DNA from: Semisulcospira habei
Lineage: Eukaryota; Mollusca; Gastropoda; Semisulcospiridae
Assembly (NCBI GenBank): GCA_036245525.1
Contig: BTPG01000008.1
Span: 30,072,731 to 30,136,730, forward strand
Reading direction: 5' to 3'
Length of the DNA: 64,000 bases
The first letter of the stretch is position 1; each line of letters opens with the position of its first letter. Shown here piece by piece: positions 53,343 through 63,587 of this stretch. A program made the translations under genes and the position numbers. The notes below the pieces were generated by a model. It was not told the origin of the DNA. It saw only the letters and a program-made list of their open reading frames with translations, and ran no database searches.

Positions 53343-54433
53343 TTATTTGCAGTCAGCCGTGCGAGTCAGTAGTGACTGAGTGTTGTCGAGTTTGTCTTTG
53401 TCTAGTAGTTGTGAGTCGTCAGCGTAGAGGTGGTGGTGTATGTGGTGAGACTGGATGATGTTGGACAGGGGAGAGGTGTAGAGTGTGAAAATAACCGGGT
53501 CCAGGACGGACCCCTGTGGAACTCCGCAGGAGAGCGTGACTGGGTTGGAGGAGACGCCGTCGATGGTGACGGACTGCTGTCTGTCGGAGAGGTAGGAGAG
53601 AAACCAGGAGTGAGCAGAGTCAGTGATGCCAAAGGAGTGGTGAAGGCGGTGGAGGAAGATAGAGTGGTCTATAGGGTCGAAGGCGGCAGAGAGGTCGAGT
53701 AGCGTAAGAAGGGTGATGTTGCCCGAGTCGGTGGAGAGAAGCAGGTCGTTTAAGATATGTAGGAGGGCTGTTTCAGTGCTGTGATGTTTGCGATAGGCAG
53801 ACTGGAAGGGACTGAGGAGGTTGTTGTCGGCGAGGCGGATGTTGAGCTGGTTGAGAACAATCTTCTCAAGAAGCTTGGACAGGAAAGAGAGATTGGAGAC
53901 TGGGCGATAGTTTTTGAGTTCGTTTGGGTCGAGGTTGTGTTTTTTGAGGAGAGGACGGACTATGGCGGACTTGAAGATGTCAGGGACGGAGCCGTTCTTT
54001 AGAGATGTGTTGATGATATCGGTAATGAATGGCAGAAGTTTTGGAAGGCCGTCCCGGTAGAGAGAAGCTGGGAGAGGGTCTAGTTCGCAGGTTTTGAGAG
54101 GCATGGACTTTATGGTCTTGAGGACTTCGTCCTGAGAGACGGGCCGGAAGGACGAGAGGGTTGGGGGGGGGGGGGGTGCCGGAAAAGGGGGGGGGGGGGG
54201 TCGGGAGGGTAAGGCGGAGAAGGCAGAGTGTCGAGTGTGTTGCGCAGAGTTTGGATTTTGTCGGAAAAATAGGTGGAAAAAGCGGGCGGGAGTTCTTCTT
54301 TGGTGTGTGTTTTGGGGAGAGGAGAGTCTTTAGAAATGCCTATGAGTGTGTTCATGGTAACGTAGAGGTTTTTGGAAGAAGTGGATTCCAGGATTTTGTT
54401 TTGAAGGTGTTTACGTTTGGAGTCGGAGATCAT
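53343..54433 (-). pseudogene. LINE reverse transcriptase, catalytic region
   Basis: The minus-strand frame 54433-54110, with TYFSDKIQTLRNTL, runs into 54104-53343. The latter has ELKNYRPVSNLSFLSKLLEK, LSPFQSAYRKHHSTETALL, LLDLSAAFDPIDH, GVPQGSVLDPVIFTLYTSPL and the catalytic YADDSQLL (53415-53426). LLDLSAAFD carries the first catalytic Asp. A Pro-rich stretch near 54190 is encoded by expanded G runs on the plus strand. A stop ends the frame at 53343, and the next frame continues at 53339. The active-site residues are all present even though the copy is disrupted. Confidence 0.82.
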
Positions 54434-55125
54434 TCTGCAGACTTTGGATCTAGTTGTTTGGAAGATCTGTCTGTGAACGGTGAGGTCAGATGAGCGCCAG
54501 CGGCGTTCCGCTTGTCGGCGCTTGCGCTTGGCCTCAGCTATGTCGTCAGTGAGCCAGGAGGAGGGGGGTCGGTTGGTATGGAGCAGGTGGTGACAGGTGC
54601 ATGGGTGTCTAGAAGTTTTCGGAGGGAGGCGTCGAAATGGGATGCAAGATCAGGAGAGGAGGCGGGGTCCAGGAGAAGGTCGACAGCTTCGTCGAAAAAG
54701 CTCTCTCGGTTGACAGATTTTAGTTTGCGACGAGAGACAAGGAGCTTGTTTTTTTTTCAGGGGAGGTAGGTTGAGGGAGACGAGAATAGCGAGGTGGTCA
54801 GAGGGAAGCACAGAGGAGGTGTCAGAGTCGAGAAAGAGTTGATCGGAGGTGCGGGTGATGATCCAGTCGAGGGTGTGGCCGAGTCGGTGGGTGGGGTTGG
54901 TGATGTGTTGTGTAAGATTGTGGTTTGAAAGTGATGTGCAAAGGCGTTTTGTGTCAGGGTGGTCGGGTTTGTCGAAGTGGAAGTTAAAGTCGCCAAGAAG
55001 GATGGGTTTTCCGGGTCGTGTGCTGTAGTGGTCGAGGAGGAGGTCAAACTCGGTGAGGAACATGGAGTTTGTGAGTTTGTTTTGAAAGCTTGGAGGGGAG
55101 CGATAGATACATGAGAAGATGAGGG
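54434..55125 (-). pseudogene. LINE endonuclease C-terminal part and linker
   Basis: On the minus strand, after the insertion, the endonuclease resumes with IFSCIYRSPPSFQNKLTN. It continues with PILLGDFNFHFD (catalytic Asp/Asn), THRLGHTLDWIITR and SDHLAILVSL (terminal Asp-His). After a frame change at the run of T near 54750 comes a linker with WLTDDIAEAKRKRRQAERRW (approximate) and an Arg-rich region. The pieces are collinear with CR1/L2-like ORF2 proteins. Confidence 0.72.
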
Positions 55126-55127
55126 AC

Positions 55128-55842
55128 TTACTTACTTACGCCTGTCACCCCTACCCGGGTATAGGCCGTCGACGAGAGACCTCCAGCGACTCCTGTCCTG
55201 TGCTTCTCCTTCGATTTTACTCCAGGTGGTTCCCATTCTCTTGATGTCTGCTTGGAGGTCTCGACGCCAGGAGTTTCTCGGCCTACCTCTTTTCCTCTTT
55301 CCCTGGGGATTCCATGACAATGCCTGCCTAGTGATACTGGAAGCTGGCTTCCATCTGGCTTCACTATACCTAGCAGGGAAAGGTTGTACTTTTGCATTTC
55401 CGCTGCTATCTGGGCGGCCTTGCCGCTCTGGTACATGGTCTTGACGTTCCATGTGCCCATGGTTGTGTCCCTGGATAGGGAGAGGCGGCTCGGTCCTGTG
55501 GCTTCCGAAGACTTCCGGCTTTCACCACAGGACGTCATAAATATTCTGGTAGAAGAACCTTCCTCCTCCAGGAAAGGAATTACTGTTTGTCTTTTCGTCG
55601 GCGTTTTTGTAGCTATTTCTTTTTTTGTAGGGTGGGGAAGCTACCCCCACGCCCAACCCCCTTACTAGGAGGACCAGGGGTTTTCTGTCGGGGTCACCTT
55701 ATCTTAGACCATGTTGGTTCACGGCACCTTATTTCATTCGGTGCACCCCTCTCGCGAGGGACCCCCTATCCACCACCCAGTGGACGCGCCTCAACGCCAT
55801 ATGGTCCCAGCGCGAGGAAGATCGGGATTATTGCTACGGCCT
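55128..55842 (-). mobile_element. Internally deleted RTE copy splitting the LINE endonuclease
   Basis: On the minus strand an RTE leader starts near 55842. It reaches an endonuclease start (MGTWNVKTMYQSGKAAQIAA, near 55455) and after about 35 codons jumps directly to the protein's C-terminal end, read across two frames (RKRGRPRNSWRRDLQADIKR). The copy ends in a (TAAG)n tail at 55128-55138. Most of the endonuclease and the whole RT are missing, so it is a non-autonomous deletion derivative. The host LINE reading (SFESVEA / IFSCIYRSPP) resumes on both sides. The right edge is approximate. Confidence 0.75.
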
Positions 55843-55844
55843 CG

Positions 55845-56194
55845 ACAGATTCAAAGGAGGGATGAGCAAAAGGCAGAGACTGAGAGAAGGAGAGGTGAGC
55901 GGAGAGACAGTCCCTGTAGATGATGGCAATGCCACCTCCTCTGGAAGCGCGCGGGAAGGAGGCCAGGCGGTAGCCACTCGGAGTGATGCAGGCGATGATG
56001 GGTTCATCGCCAGCTGAGCGGAGCCACGTTTCGGTGATCACGACAACATCTAGGCGGTCATTGTCTAAAATGAAATCTGAAATCACTTCGGCTTTGCCAT
56101 CTTTGCAGACAGACTGTGCATTGAACAGACACAGTTTTAGGTTGGGTGAGACAGAAGAGGAAGAAGAAGAAAAAACGGACGAAGAAGAGGACAA
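55845..56194 (-). pseudogene. LINE endonuclease N-terminal part
   Basis: Minus-strand N-terminal half of the apurinic-type endonuclease. It reads LKLCLFNAQSVCKDGKAEVI, then DVVVITETWL, SGYRLASFPRASRGGGIAII and HPSFESVEA. The first motif holds the conserved Asn and TETW holds the catalytic Glu. The frame runs into the RTE insertion at about 55842 and resumes beyond it at 55125. The Ser-rich start reflects the purine-biased DNA upstream, so the true start is uncertain. Confidence 0.75.
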
Positions 56195-56600
56195 AGGAGG
56201 AGGAGGGTGGGGAGGGGAGAAAGAGGATGGAGGGGGGAAAGATGAGGGAGGGGGGGGGAGTGGGGAGGAGGAAAAGACGGGGAAGGAGAACCGGGCAAGA
56301 AAGAGGATGCGAGAGGAGGGTGAGGGGGTGAGGGGAAAGGGGGAGGAAGGAGAGTAGGAAAAGATGAGGAAGAGCGAGGGGGAGGGTGAAGGGGAGGAGA
56401 AAGGGGGAGGAGGGGACGAGGAGGAAAAAGCAGACGGAGGAGGAGGGGGTGAGGGGAGGGAGGGGGAGGAGGGTGGGGGAGGAGGCGGCCGAGGAGAGCA
56501 GGGAGCAGTAGGTCAGGAAGACAGGAGAAGAAATGGGAGAAGAAGGAAGAGATGGGGAGAAGGCGGGGAGGCGGAAGGGGTGGAAGGACATAGGAAAAGG
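56150..56600. repeat. Purine-rich (GGA/GAA) low-complexity stretch
   Basis: About 450 bp almost purely purine on the plus strand, within the LINE between ORF1 and the endonuclease. The 455-codon minus ORF across it is an artefact of this bias. Confidence 0.85.
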
Positions 56601-56839
56601 GGAAGACGTTTGTGGGTGTGGTGGTGAGTCGTGCCTTCTGCTAATTCCACCCCTGCGGCCTCTCTTTCTCGACCGGATGCCACGTAAGTCATTTGCAACA
56701 CTGTCGGCGGCACCGGCCGCGCAGTAGGTGGCGTGGCGACGTAGAGATAGCAGTTGTTGGCGTGTGTATCTGATGAGCATAATTGTTTGTGAGAACAGGA
56801 AAGAGAAAGACGGGACGAGGGTGCAGTAGGGTGTGTGTG

Positions 56840-56848
56840 AGTGTGTGT

Positions 56849-56880
<32 letters not shown>

Positions 56881-56945
56881 CGGTGTGTGTGTGAGCGGTG
56901 TGGTAGGGGAGCGACCTGATAATACGCAAGGGAGAAAAAGTACAG

Positions 56946-57007
<62 letters not shown>

Positions 57008-57050
57008 CGTGCGTGCGTGTGTGTGTGTGTGTCTGTGTGTGTGCGTGTGT
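56840..57050. repeat. Duplicated (GT)n blocks
   Basis: Two (GT)n tracts each follow GTGTGGTAGGGGAGCGAC...GATAATACGC, so a unit of about 170 bp is repeated (anchors near 56898 and 57053). Confidence 0.85.
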
Positions 57051-57792
57051 GAGTGTGGTAGGGGAGCGACGCTGATAATACGCAAAAACCAACACTGAAA
57101 GGGCAGAAGGGATAGAGGGGAAGAAAATTACAAGCGGACAAACACGGTCGGTCAGCGGCGAGATCACAAGTGGGGAGGGCGAGATGTCGACGGGAAAATA
57201 CACATGTGGACGGCAGTACACGTAAAACCTATAGGACGGTAGGAACACGAACAACAACCAGCAACAGATGCGGGTAGCGAACAGACTCACACAGTAAACA
57301 CTTAGCACACTAGCGCATAGCACGTAAAACTGAACAGGGCAGCGGAAAAGGCCCTGCAACGGGCCACGCTGCGGGGGAGGCAAAATGGCGACGTTGACAA
57401 AGTTCAAACGATAGACACTATTCAATACGATACCAAGTCAGCAACAAGCAGATCCGACGAAAAACAAGCATACAATCCTCATCAGCACACTCTTATGCGA
57501 TACTCAGCAGACTTTCAGCACACATAAACACAGTACATCCAACGAAAAGCAATAAAACACTGAGAGCACAGAAAAACACGTGGTGGTCGCGCAAACAAGA
57601 TGGCGCCCAAATGGCGCTATCGCCTCTGCCGTTACTACGGCTTCTGCCAGTACTTTTATTGTCGCTGGCCCCGTTACCGCTATAAGCGCTGGGGCCTCGG
57701 GTGTTTTCATCTATGTCTGATAAAACAGAGAACCTGTTTCGGTGGGGTGTGGGGGCAGCGGGGATTTTCACCTCAGTTTGATCAGTGGTATG

Positions 57793-58323
57793 CTACGTCT
57801 GTTTTACTACGCGCTCAACTTGCTTTCTGAATTCCTTCAGCTTACCGGCTTGGTTGTCCCTGCTGCTGGTAAGCTGGAGTACCTTTTCACTGAGAGCAGC
57901 ATGGCTGGTGGATAGGTCGTTGACAGCCGAACTGACACCCTCAGCATACTCTGCCGCTGCCTTCACGCTGTTCTTGGCTTTGGTCTCGTTGTCACGGACG
58001 ACGCTGTCAACACGCGCCATTGCCTCAGCATGCGCAGCACACTGGCTCTGAACGTCGGAGAGCTCAGTGATGACTTTCTGTAGCTCGGCTTGCAGGCTCT
58101 CGATGGTTGTGGCATTCAGCGCTAGCTGTTGCTGCATCTGAGACATGTAGTGGTTTAGCGCCGAGACTTGTGCCTCTACAGAGAGAGGAGGGGGCACACA
58201 GTTGATGTGTGGGAAGGTGTTTGTGGGGGGTGTGACCAGGGCCGAGGACATGTCAGAAGCTATGTCAGCCTCGGCCGGCGGAGAGTTGTCGCCCTTGTCC
58301 CCATCAAGGGTAGCTGGAGCCAT
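57793..58323 (-). CDS. LINE ORF1-like coiled-coil protein
   Basis: This intact minus-strand frame of 176 codons is probably the nucleic-acid chaperone (ORF1) of the LINE downstream on the same strand. The first 45 residues are Pro/Asp/Ala-rich. Residues 50-165 form heptad-like Leu/Ala/Val repeats, consistent with a long coiled coil (ALNHYMSQMQQQLALNATTI, VRDNETKAKNSVKAAAEYAE). There are no cysteines in a zinc-knuckle pattern. A further ORF1-like segment (NRFSVLSDIDENTRGP, near 57740) follows in another frame, so the original ORF1 may have been longer. Assignment rests on position and coiled-coil character, not on a family signature. Confidence 0.55.
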   Translation of the reverse strand: MAPATLDGDKGDNSPPAEADIASDMSSALVTPPTNTFPHINCVPPPLSVEAQVSALNHYMSQMQQQLALNATTIESLQAELQKVITELSDVQSQCAAHAEAMARVDSVVRDNETKAKNSVKAAAEYAEGVSSAVNDLSTSHAALSEKVLQLTSSRDNQAGKLKEFRKQVERVVKQT

Positions 58324-58786
58324 TTAACAGGTCACGTTATATATTCAAATGAGGTAGGTGAGGCAGCATCAGGTCACGTTATATATTTAAATAAGGTAGC
58401 GGGTGAGGCAGTAAGAGAACCGGTGTTTTAAAAAAACAAACTTCTGCCTTCTTTGGCATTTTGTAGAGAGGCAGTATGTTGGAATTTGCTTAAAATCTCT
58501 TGATAGATGAGAAGAGACATGTTTGGTGCTTTGATTCATACCAGTCTTGGTTTAACCAGCGGACTCTTTTCGGCCTAGCTTGAGTTGACAAACGGATGGT
58601 GATTTGAGGTGTGTACCAGTTTTAGCTTTGCTTGGATGTAGGGTTGGTACAGAATCATGTTGATAGCCAGGAAATGAGACGGGTGATGTTTTTTTTTTTT
58701 GTTGTTGTTTTTTTGTTGTTTGTTTGTTTTTTTAAATTTCGTGCATGGTTCGGTTCAAGAGTGGCGAGAAAGGTTTCGCTGCTCCG

Positions 58787-58841
58787 GAACAGAACAGAAC
58801 AGAACAGAACAGAACAGAACAGAACAGAACAGAACAGAACA
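58787..58841. repeat. (AACAG)n LINE tail
   Basis: Eleven pentamers adjoining TTTATTGTCG, i.e. AATAAA on the minus strand. Confidence 0.92.
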
Positions 58842-59299
58842 ACATTTATTGTCGAGGGGCCCATGGGGGCCAAAGGACACAGAGGGATCGGACTTAACTA
58901 TCATGTACATTACTTTTTATCATTCTTTAAAGTTCGTCCCTCCACACGGAATTTTGCATTTTTCTGTCGGCAGTAAGTCAGTTCATTGGTGTTCATCGCG
59001 CGGCGTCTGTGTTCGTGCAGTCCCGTCCGTATTATTCCTGTGACCGCCGGGGAATTTCGTGTGGTCCGTGGCTCCGTCCGGTCTTGTAGCGTCTCCGACG
59101 GTCCAGGGCGTGAAAAAGAAGAGAGGGGAATACGCAGTATCAATGCTGTGTGGTCGTTACGTTTCTCTCCCTTACGGAGAAGAAGTCAAATACAAACTTT
59201 ACCAGAGTGCATTATGCATCCTTTCTTACTAGTAGTTGGCTTGGCTTATGGCAGTCTGTACTTGTAGCTAGCTGGATTCTGAGCTGATTATATAAACTA

Positions 59300-61810
59300 T
59301 AATCATCTAGCATGTGAATTTCGTTCTCTACTACTCCACACGCGCGACATAGTCTATGTTCCCGGGGTGTGTTTGTATACTGCCTCTTTCTACTTCTAAC
59401 ATGTGGGCACTTACTCGCAACTTCGTGAGGGCTTGTTTGTGTTCTCGTATTTTTGTGTAAATAAGATAGCTTTGTATTTCGTATTTATTAATTGCTTTGT
59501 TATAGAATGTCAGTCTAGATGTGTTGTTCCGCTTAATTTTGTTCCAGTATCTAATATACTGCTCTTCTAGTTTTCTTTGGAGGGCTGTTTTAAGTGAAGT
59601 TCCCCGGAATGTACACTGGTTATCCCACACGTGGCGAAAGCCCAGCGAGCAAAGAATTTGTCTTGTAAAAGCAACCCACGGGGCGGTGGTCTCGAGCTGT
59701 TCGTGATACGCCTGTTTGAGGTAGGAGGTGCTGTCAGAGTTTAGCATGTGAAGCCAATAACCTATCACTTGGAACGATACTCTGATACTCACAGGGAACT
59801 GTCCGATCTCATCTGGGGCCGGAATATTCATAGCTTTTTTTGTGGATGGCTAAGATGGACTCTGCAAATTTCAGTTGGATGCACTCGTGAGGCATTTGTC
59901 CCTTCATGCAGTAATCGAAGAGGTGACTCAGGTCACTGTCCATATTATTTGCCTTTAGTGTGAAAGGGAACCATACTTCTGATGCATATGTTGCGACAGG
60001 GACCACTAGAGAGTCAAACAGTTGCATTATCGTTTTAGTATATAGGTTTTGTTTGTATAGTGAGCGTTTAAGGGTATGAGCGGCTTTGCTGGCTTGTCTC
60101 CCTAGGTGGTCTTGTGCTGATGTAAAGCTACCTGTGTTATTGAACATTACCCCTAGGTACTTGTATGTACCCATCGTTTCCATACCTAAATACGGTCGGT
60201 ACGTTTGGTGCTGCTCGTGCGAACACGATTATTTTTGTTTTGTTTTTATTGACCGTCAGGTCCCAGTCGTCACAGTATTTATGTAGTTTATTTAATTTGT
60301 TCTGCAGGCCAGCTTTTGTAGTGGACAGAACCGCTAGATCGTCTGTGTACAGTAAGCACGGTATTTCCCGTACCTGTCGTGTTGTTAACGGTTGGGGAGT
60401 CTTCATCCTTTAAGCAATTTGGGAGGTCGATGATGAAAATATTGAACAGAGTAGGGTATAGATCATTTCCTTGTTGCACCCTCTTTTTTAAAGGTATGTC
60501 TTATGTGTACCCGCCGAGTACTTTCGTGCACACAGTTGACTGACTATACATGTTTCTGATTACGTTGTAGCAGAGCCCGCCAATGCCTAGGTCTAGGAGT
60601 TTTAATAACATAGCGTCATGCCACACGCTGTCGAAAGCTTTTTGCATATTCACAAAGCAGCAGTATAGTCTGCCTTTTGGAGACTTTAGGCATTTATCGA
60701 CTATGTGTTTGAGCACGAATATTTGGTCTGTGGTCCTTTGTGTTTTTCTGAATCCCGCCTGTTTTGGGGTATAAAGTTTGTTTTGAGGTAGTTGACTATT
60801 CTCTCGTTGATGACCTGGCAAAACAGCTTAGTAAATGCGCTTGTGAGAGTTATGCTCGGTAGTTATTTGGGTCAGTCGCGTCTCCGCCTTTATGTAGTCG
60901 GATACTGACATCTGTTTTCCACGAGGGCGGGTAGTGCCCCAAGGTTAGGATAGCATTGAAGCAAGCTCTCAAGCTGTTGATAGTGTAGGGCAGGCTGGTC
61001 TTTATCATTTCGTTGGAGACTGATGCCGTCCTTGCCTCTTGCCTTTTTCATTTTTAGATGTTTGCCAGCTGTTTCTATTTCTATGTTGGTGATTAGGAAA
61101 TCTAAGCTATTGAAACATGGTTCTTTCTCTTTGAGCTTCAGTTTAGCTTCTACCTCTCGTTTTCTCTCCTCTTTAACGTCAACCTCTCTAGCTACTATGT
61201 TCTCTAGGTGGCTTAGCCATTTTGCAGCGCTAACTGTCGTTTTTCCTGCACCTATTGAGGTATCTACGTTTTTTAGTTCTCTTACTGCTGCCCAGATTGC
61301 ATTTGGGTCTTTTTCTATTGCTTCCTTAAGGGTATCCATTAGTTTTCTTTTGTACTCGGCTTTTGTCTTCTTGATGAATTTATTATAGGTTTTCCTCTTA
61401 CTGAAATATTTGGATTTTAGTCCGGAGTTGCCTGGATTTCTATTTATTGCGTTGAGCTGAGGTTTCAGGTCTTTTCTCAGCCGCGACTGAACTATCAGTT
61501 TTTTGTTGTCTTTTTTCTCCTATGTTTACGGAGAGAACCGGGCCGCGATTTCTGTCTCAGTGACAGCTCCGCGGCCCCGATCAACGCCCTTGAGAGACAT
61601 TTTACCATATCCTCTATTTTATCCGCGTCTGTATTGTTTGTGACGTCGTCTAGTAGTGCTTGTACCTCGGCTGACAGGAACGCGCGCGCATAGTTATCCG
61701 CTGAGTCTTTATCACATGTGTATTGTTTAGCCGTGTCTGTTTGTGCCGCGTTGTTGCTGGGGGTTTGTGCTATGTTTCTGTCGCGCTTGTTTTTGTTCTT
61801 CAACGTCACG
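59300..61810 (-). pseudogene. LINE reverse transcriptase and C-terminal region
   Basis: The collinear minus-strand pieces are a linker (61809-61495; 61339-60890, with MKKARGKDGISLQ), the fingers (KQAGFRKTQRTTDQIFVLKH, VNMQKAFDSVWHDAM, near 60650), QQGNDLYPTLFNIFIIDLP (near 60430) and LLYTDDLAVLS with YTDD at 60338-60349. Then come KLHKYCDDWDLTVNKNKTKI, TYKYLGVMFNNTGS, and a long C-terminus (59831-59331) with GFRHVWDNQCTF and a terminal C-x2-C...H cluster (CRACGVVENEIHML) in a shifted frame. The catalytic motif is YTDD rather than the common YADD. At least five frame changes separate the pieces. Motif order is that of a non-LTR element; the clade is not certain. Confidence 0.72.
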
Positions 61811-61823
61811 TATATCCCGAGTT

Positions 61824-62266
61824 CTACCGGGCAGTGGTCGGAGTACGGTGTCTAGGTCTTTCCGTAAGCTTCACTACGTCCACCGAGAGCTGCTGGCTGC
61901 AAACAAAATAGTCAACAACGCTACTCCCCTGTGGCGTGTGACAGGCGAATCTACCTGTCAAGTCGTTAAGGGTCCGGCCGTTTAGGATGAAGAGGTTGCT
62001 ATCCAGACATATATTTCTTAGCCGCCTGCCGTACTTGTGGACCGTGGCGTCCATGGATGTTCTGGCATGTATGTTATCAAACTGGTAGTGTTCCGGCAGA
62101 TGGTTTTGGTATTCCTACGCTGTCTAGGTGGATGAAGTCGGCATGCGAACCTGTCCTAGCGATAAAATCTGCGCAGAGTATAATTTTGCCGGGTGACGAG
62201 AAGTAATCAATATCATGCTGTAGTTTATCCCAGATAGCCGCGGTATGGTTTCTGCGTATGTGGAGT

Positions 62267-62308
<42 letters not shown>

Positions 62309-62560
62309 GGGGGGGGGGGAGGGAGGGGGGGGGGAATGTATACACTGCCGATGTATAGTGTCTCGCGTGTTTCGTCCGTTTTAATTTGGAGCCAAACAAT
62401 GTCGTTGCTACAGGCAGAGATATACACTCTGTATATCTCTGCTACAGGGCAGGCATTTGACGCTCTCTCGTAGGCTTTCTTTGATCAGTACTAGTATGCC
62501 GCCCGAGGCTTTGTGTGATCTTCCCCTTTGTTTGTCTGTGGAATGATATAGCGCACGAGA
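61824..62560 (-). pseudogene. LINE endonuclease remnant
   Basis: The minus-strand pieces are SGGILVLIKESLRERV, VYISACSNDIVWLQIKTDET, ILCADFIARTGSHADFIHLD (Asp position of the GDFN motif, here ADF) and LFILNGRTLNDLTGRFACHT followed by SSVVDYFVCSQ. These are in endonuclease order. A homopolymer tract at 62269-62329 breaks the frame and is translated as Pro/Lys runs. The Gly of the usual GDFN is Ala here and the Asn is Ile, so activity is unlikely. Confidence 0.65.
62269..62329. repeat. T-run followed by G-run
   Basis: About 39 T then G-rich to 62333, inside the LINE endonuclease region. It could include an assembly or polymerase artefact. Confidence 0.85.
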
Positions 62561-62653
62561 AAGCATTAGTAAGTTAGTATATCAAAATGAAATGGTAGCG
62601 GTAAACAACTTGAGATGAAGCATGTATCTATACAGACCTGACAGGTAGGTTGT

Positions 62654-63195
62654 CTATCGCCTGTAGAAACTCTCTCGATCGTCCCGCCGGCCTCTGTAGC
62701 CGATGTGTCCTGGAGGCTGCTGGTACCCGGAGTTCTGCCGGTCGTCAGCGTAATGCTGTCTCGGTCGTTCGTGGTAGGTGGTCTCGGCCCAACGGTCGTC
62801 GTAGTTGCGTTCCCTGTGGTTGTAGCGCTCCTCCTCCTGTTTGTAGTGGCTGTCGTAGCGGCAGTGGCGTGGAAGGGGCCTGTAGTGTCGTGGTCCCCAG
62901 TGTTGTGGCTTGGTGTAGTGTCGTCGGTCGTTGTTGGGCTGGTGTCGCTCTTCAGGTTTTGCTGGTTGGGCTGCTTCTTCTCCTACTGCTGCTGCTGGCT
63001 GGCTGGCTGGTGGGGTAGTGTGCAGCTGTCGGCGAGTACACTAATCCCATCAGCGCACTCAGCCGTAGAGTCGCCATTGTGGACGTCAGTGGATGCTGGT
63101 TGTGAGGATGTATCCATTCTGTTGATAGTGTCTTTTAATAGTTCGAACTCATCGTTCACCCACTCTTGGCAGCAGTTGCCCTGTACACATACAGT
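62654..63195 (-). pseudogene. LINE ORF1-like remnant (Cys cluster, Arg/Tyr-rich end)
   Basis: The minus strand from about 63190 reads CVQGNCCQEWVNDEFELLKD and TINRMDTSSQPASTDVHNGD. After a shift near 63035 a strongly Arg/Tyr/His-rich tail follows (for example RYNHRERNYDDRWAETTYHE), ending at TAG 62654-62656. A Cys-rich start plus a basic Tyr-rich end suits a nucleic-acid-binding ORF1 preceding the endonuclease on the same strand. This is an inference from position and composition; no named domain was recognised. A further open stretch at 63238-63447 may be its N-terminal extension. Confidence 0.45.
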
Positions 63196-63587
63196 AGTAT
63201 AATATATCGTTATGGTAATCAGTTTCTTTGAATCATTCTAAAGTTCACTTGGGTAGGGAGGGTGGATGAGGACTACAGCACTCAATTCATCTTGGTTTTT
63301 GTCCCTGTCTCGCCAGTGGAGTGTCACGCCAGCGGGCATAGACTCTCGTGAGTACAGGGTGTGTATAGCATGTCTCCACAGGGATACACGTGTTGAATTA
63401 CGTTCAAAGATCACTTTACAGGTTTCTTGTTTTTGTAATTCTCTCAAAGGAAGAAACGTGAATTAGCTGCATTGAAGCCCATTTTACAGAGATGGTATTG
63501 TCGCAATTGTCAATTACTCGAGGCGCGTCAGCATGATTGCTGAACAACTAGAGTGTTGGTTAATGTGATTAACGGCACGCGAGTAAG

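Larger units (their letters stand above)
52058..58785 (-). mobile_element. Long CR1/L2-like LINE, two ORFs, decayed and interrupted
   Basis: In minus-strand order the element has a 5' region from about 58785, ORF1 (58323-57793), a (GT)n-rich spacer (56840-57050), and a purine/pyrimidine-biased stretch. Endonuclease, linker, RT and C-terminus follow (56194-52575), then a 3' UTR with AATAAA and a (TCA)n tail at 52060-52070. The endonuclease is split by an RTE-derived insertion (about 55128-55842). The 3' end abuts a (GA)n tract. Confidence 0.78.
58787..63230 (-). mobile_element. Second two-ORF LINE, different lineage, decayed
   Basis: On the minus strand ORF1 remains lie at 63195-62654, endonuclease at about 62560-61830, a long linker and RT at 61800-59810, and a C-terminal zinc-knuckle region to about 59300. 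A 3' UTR then runs to AATAAA (58845-58850), directly followed by a (GTTCT)n tail (58787-58841). It lies immediately upstream of, and in the same direction as, the LINE ending at 58785. A T39/G run (62269-62329) interrupts the endonuclease. Confidence 0.72.

Noticed and set aside
56058..57425. 455-codon minus-strand ORF
   Set aside because: It crosses purine-biased and (GT)n low-complexity DNA. The LINE endonuclease lies in a different frame, and the product is Pro/Ser/His-Thr repeats.
58632..58976. 114-codon plus-strand ORF
   Set aside because: It reads through the (AACAG)n tail of a LINE on the other strand.
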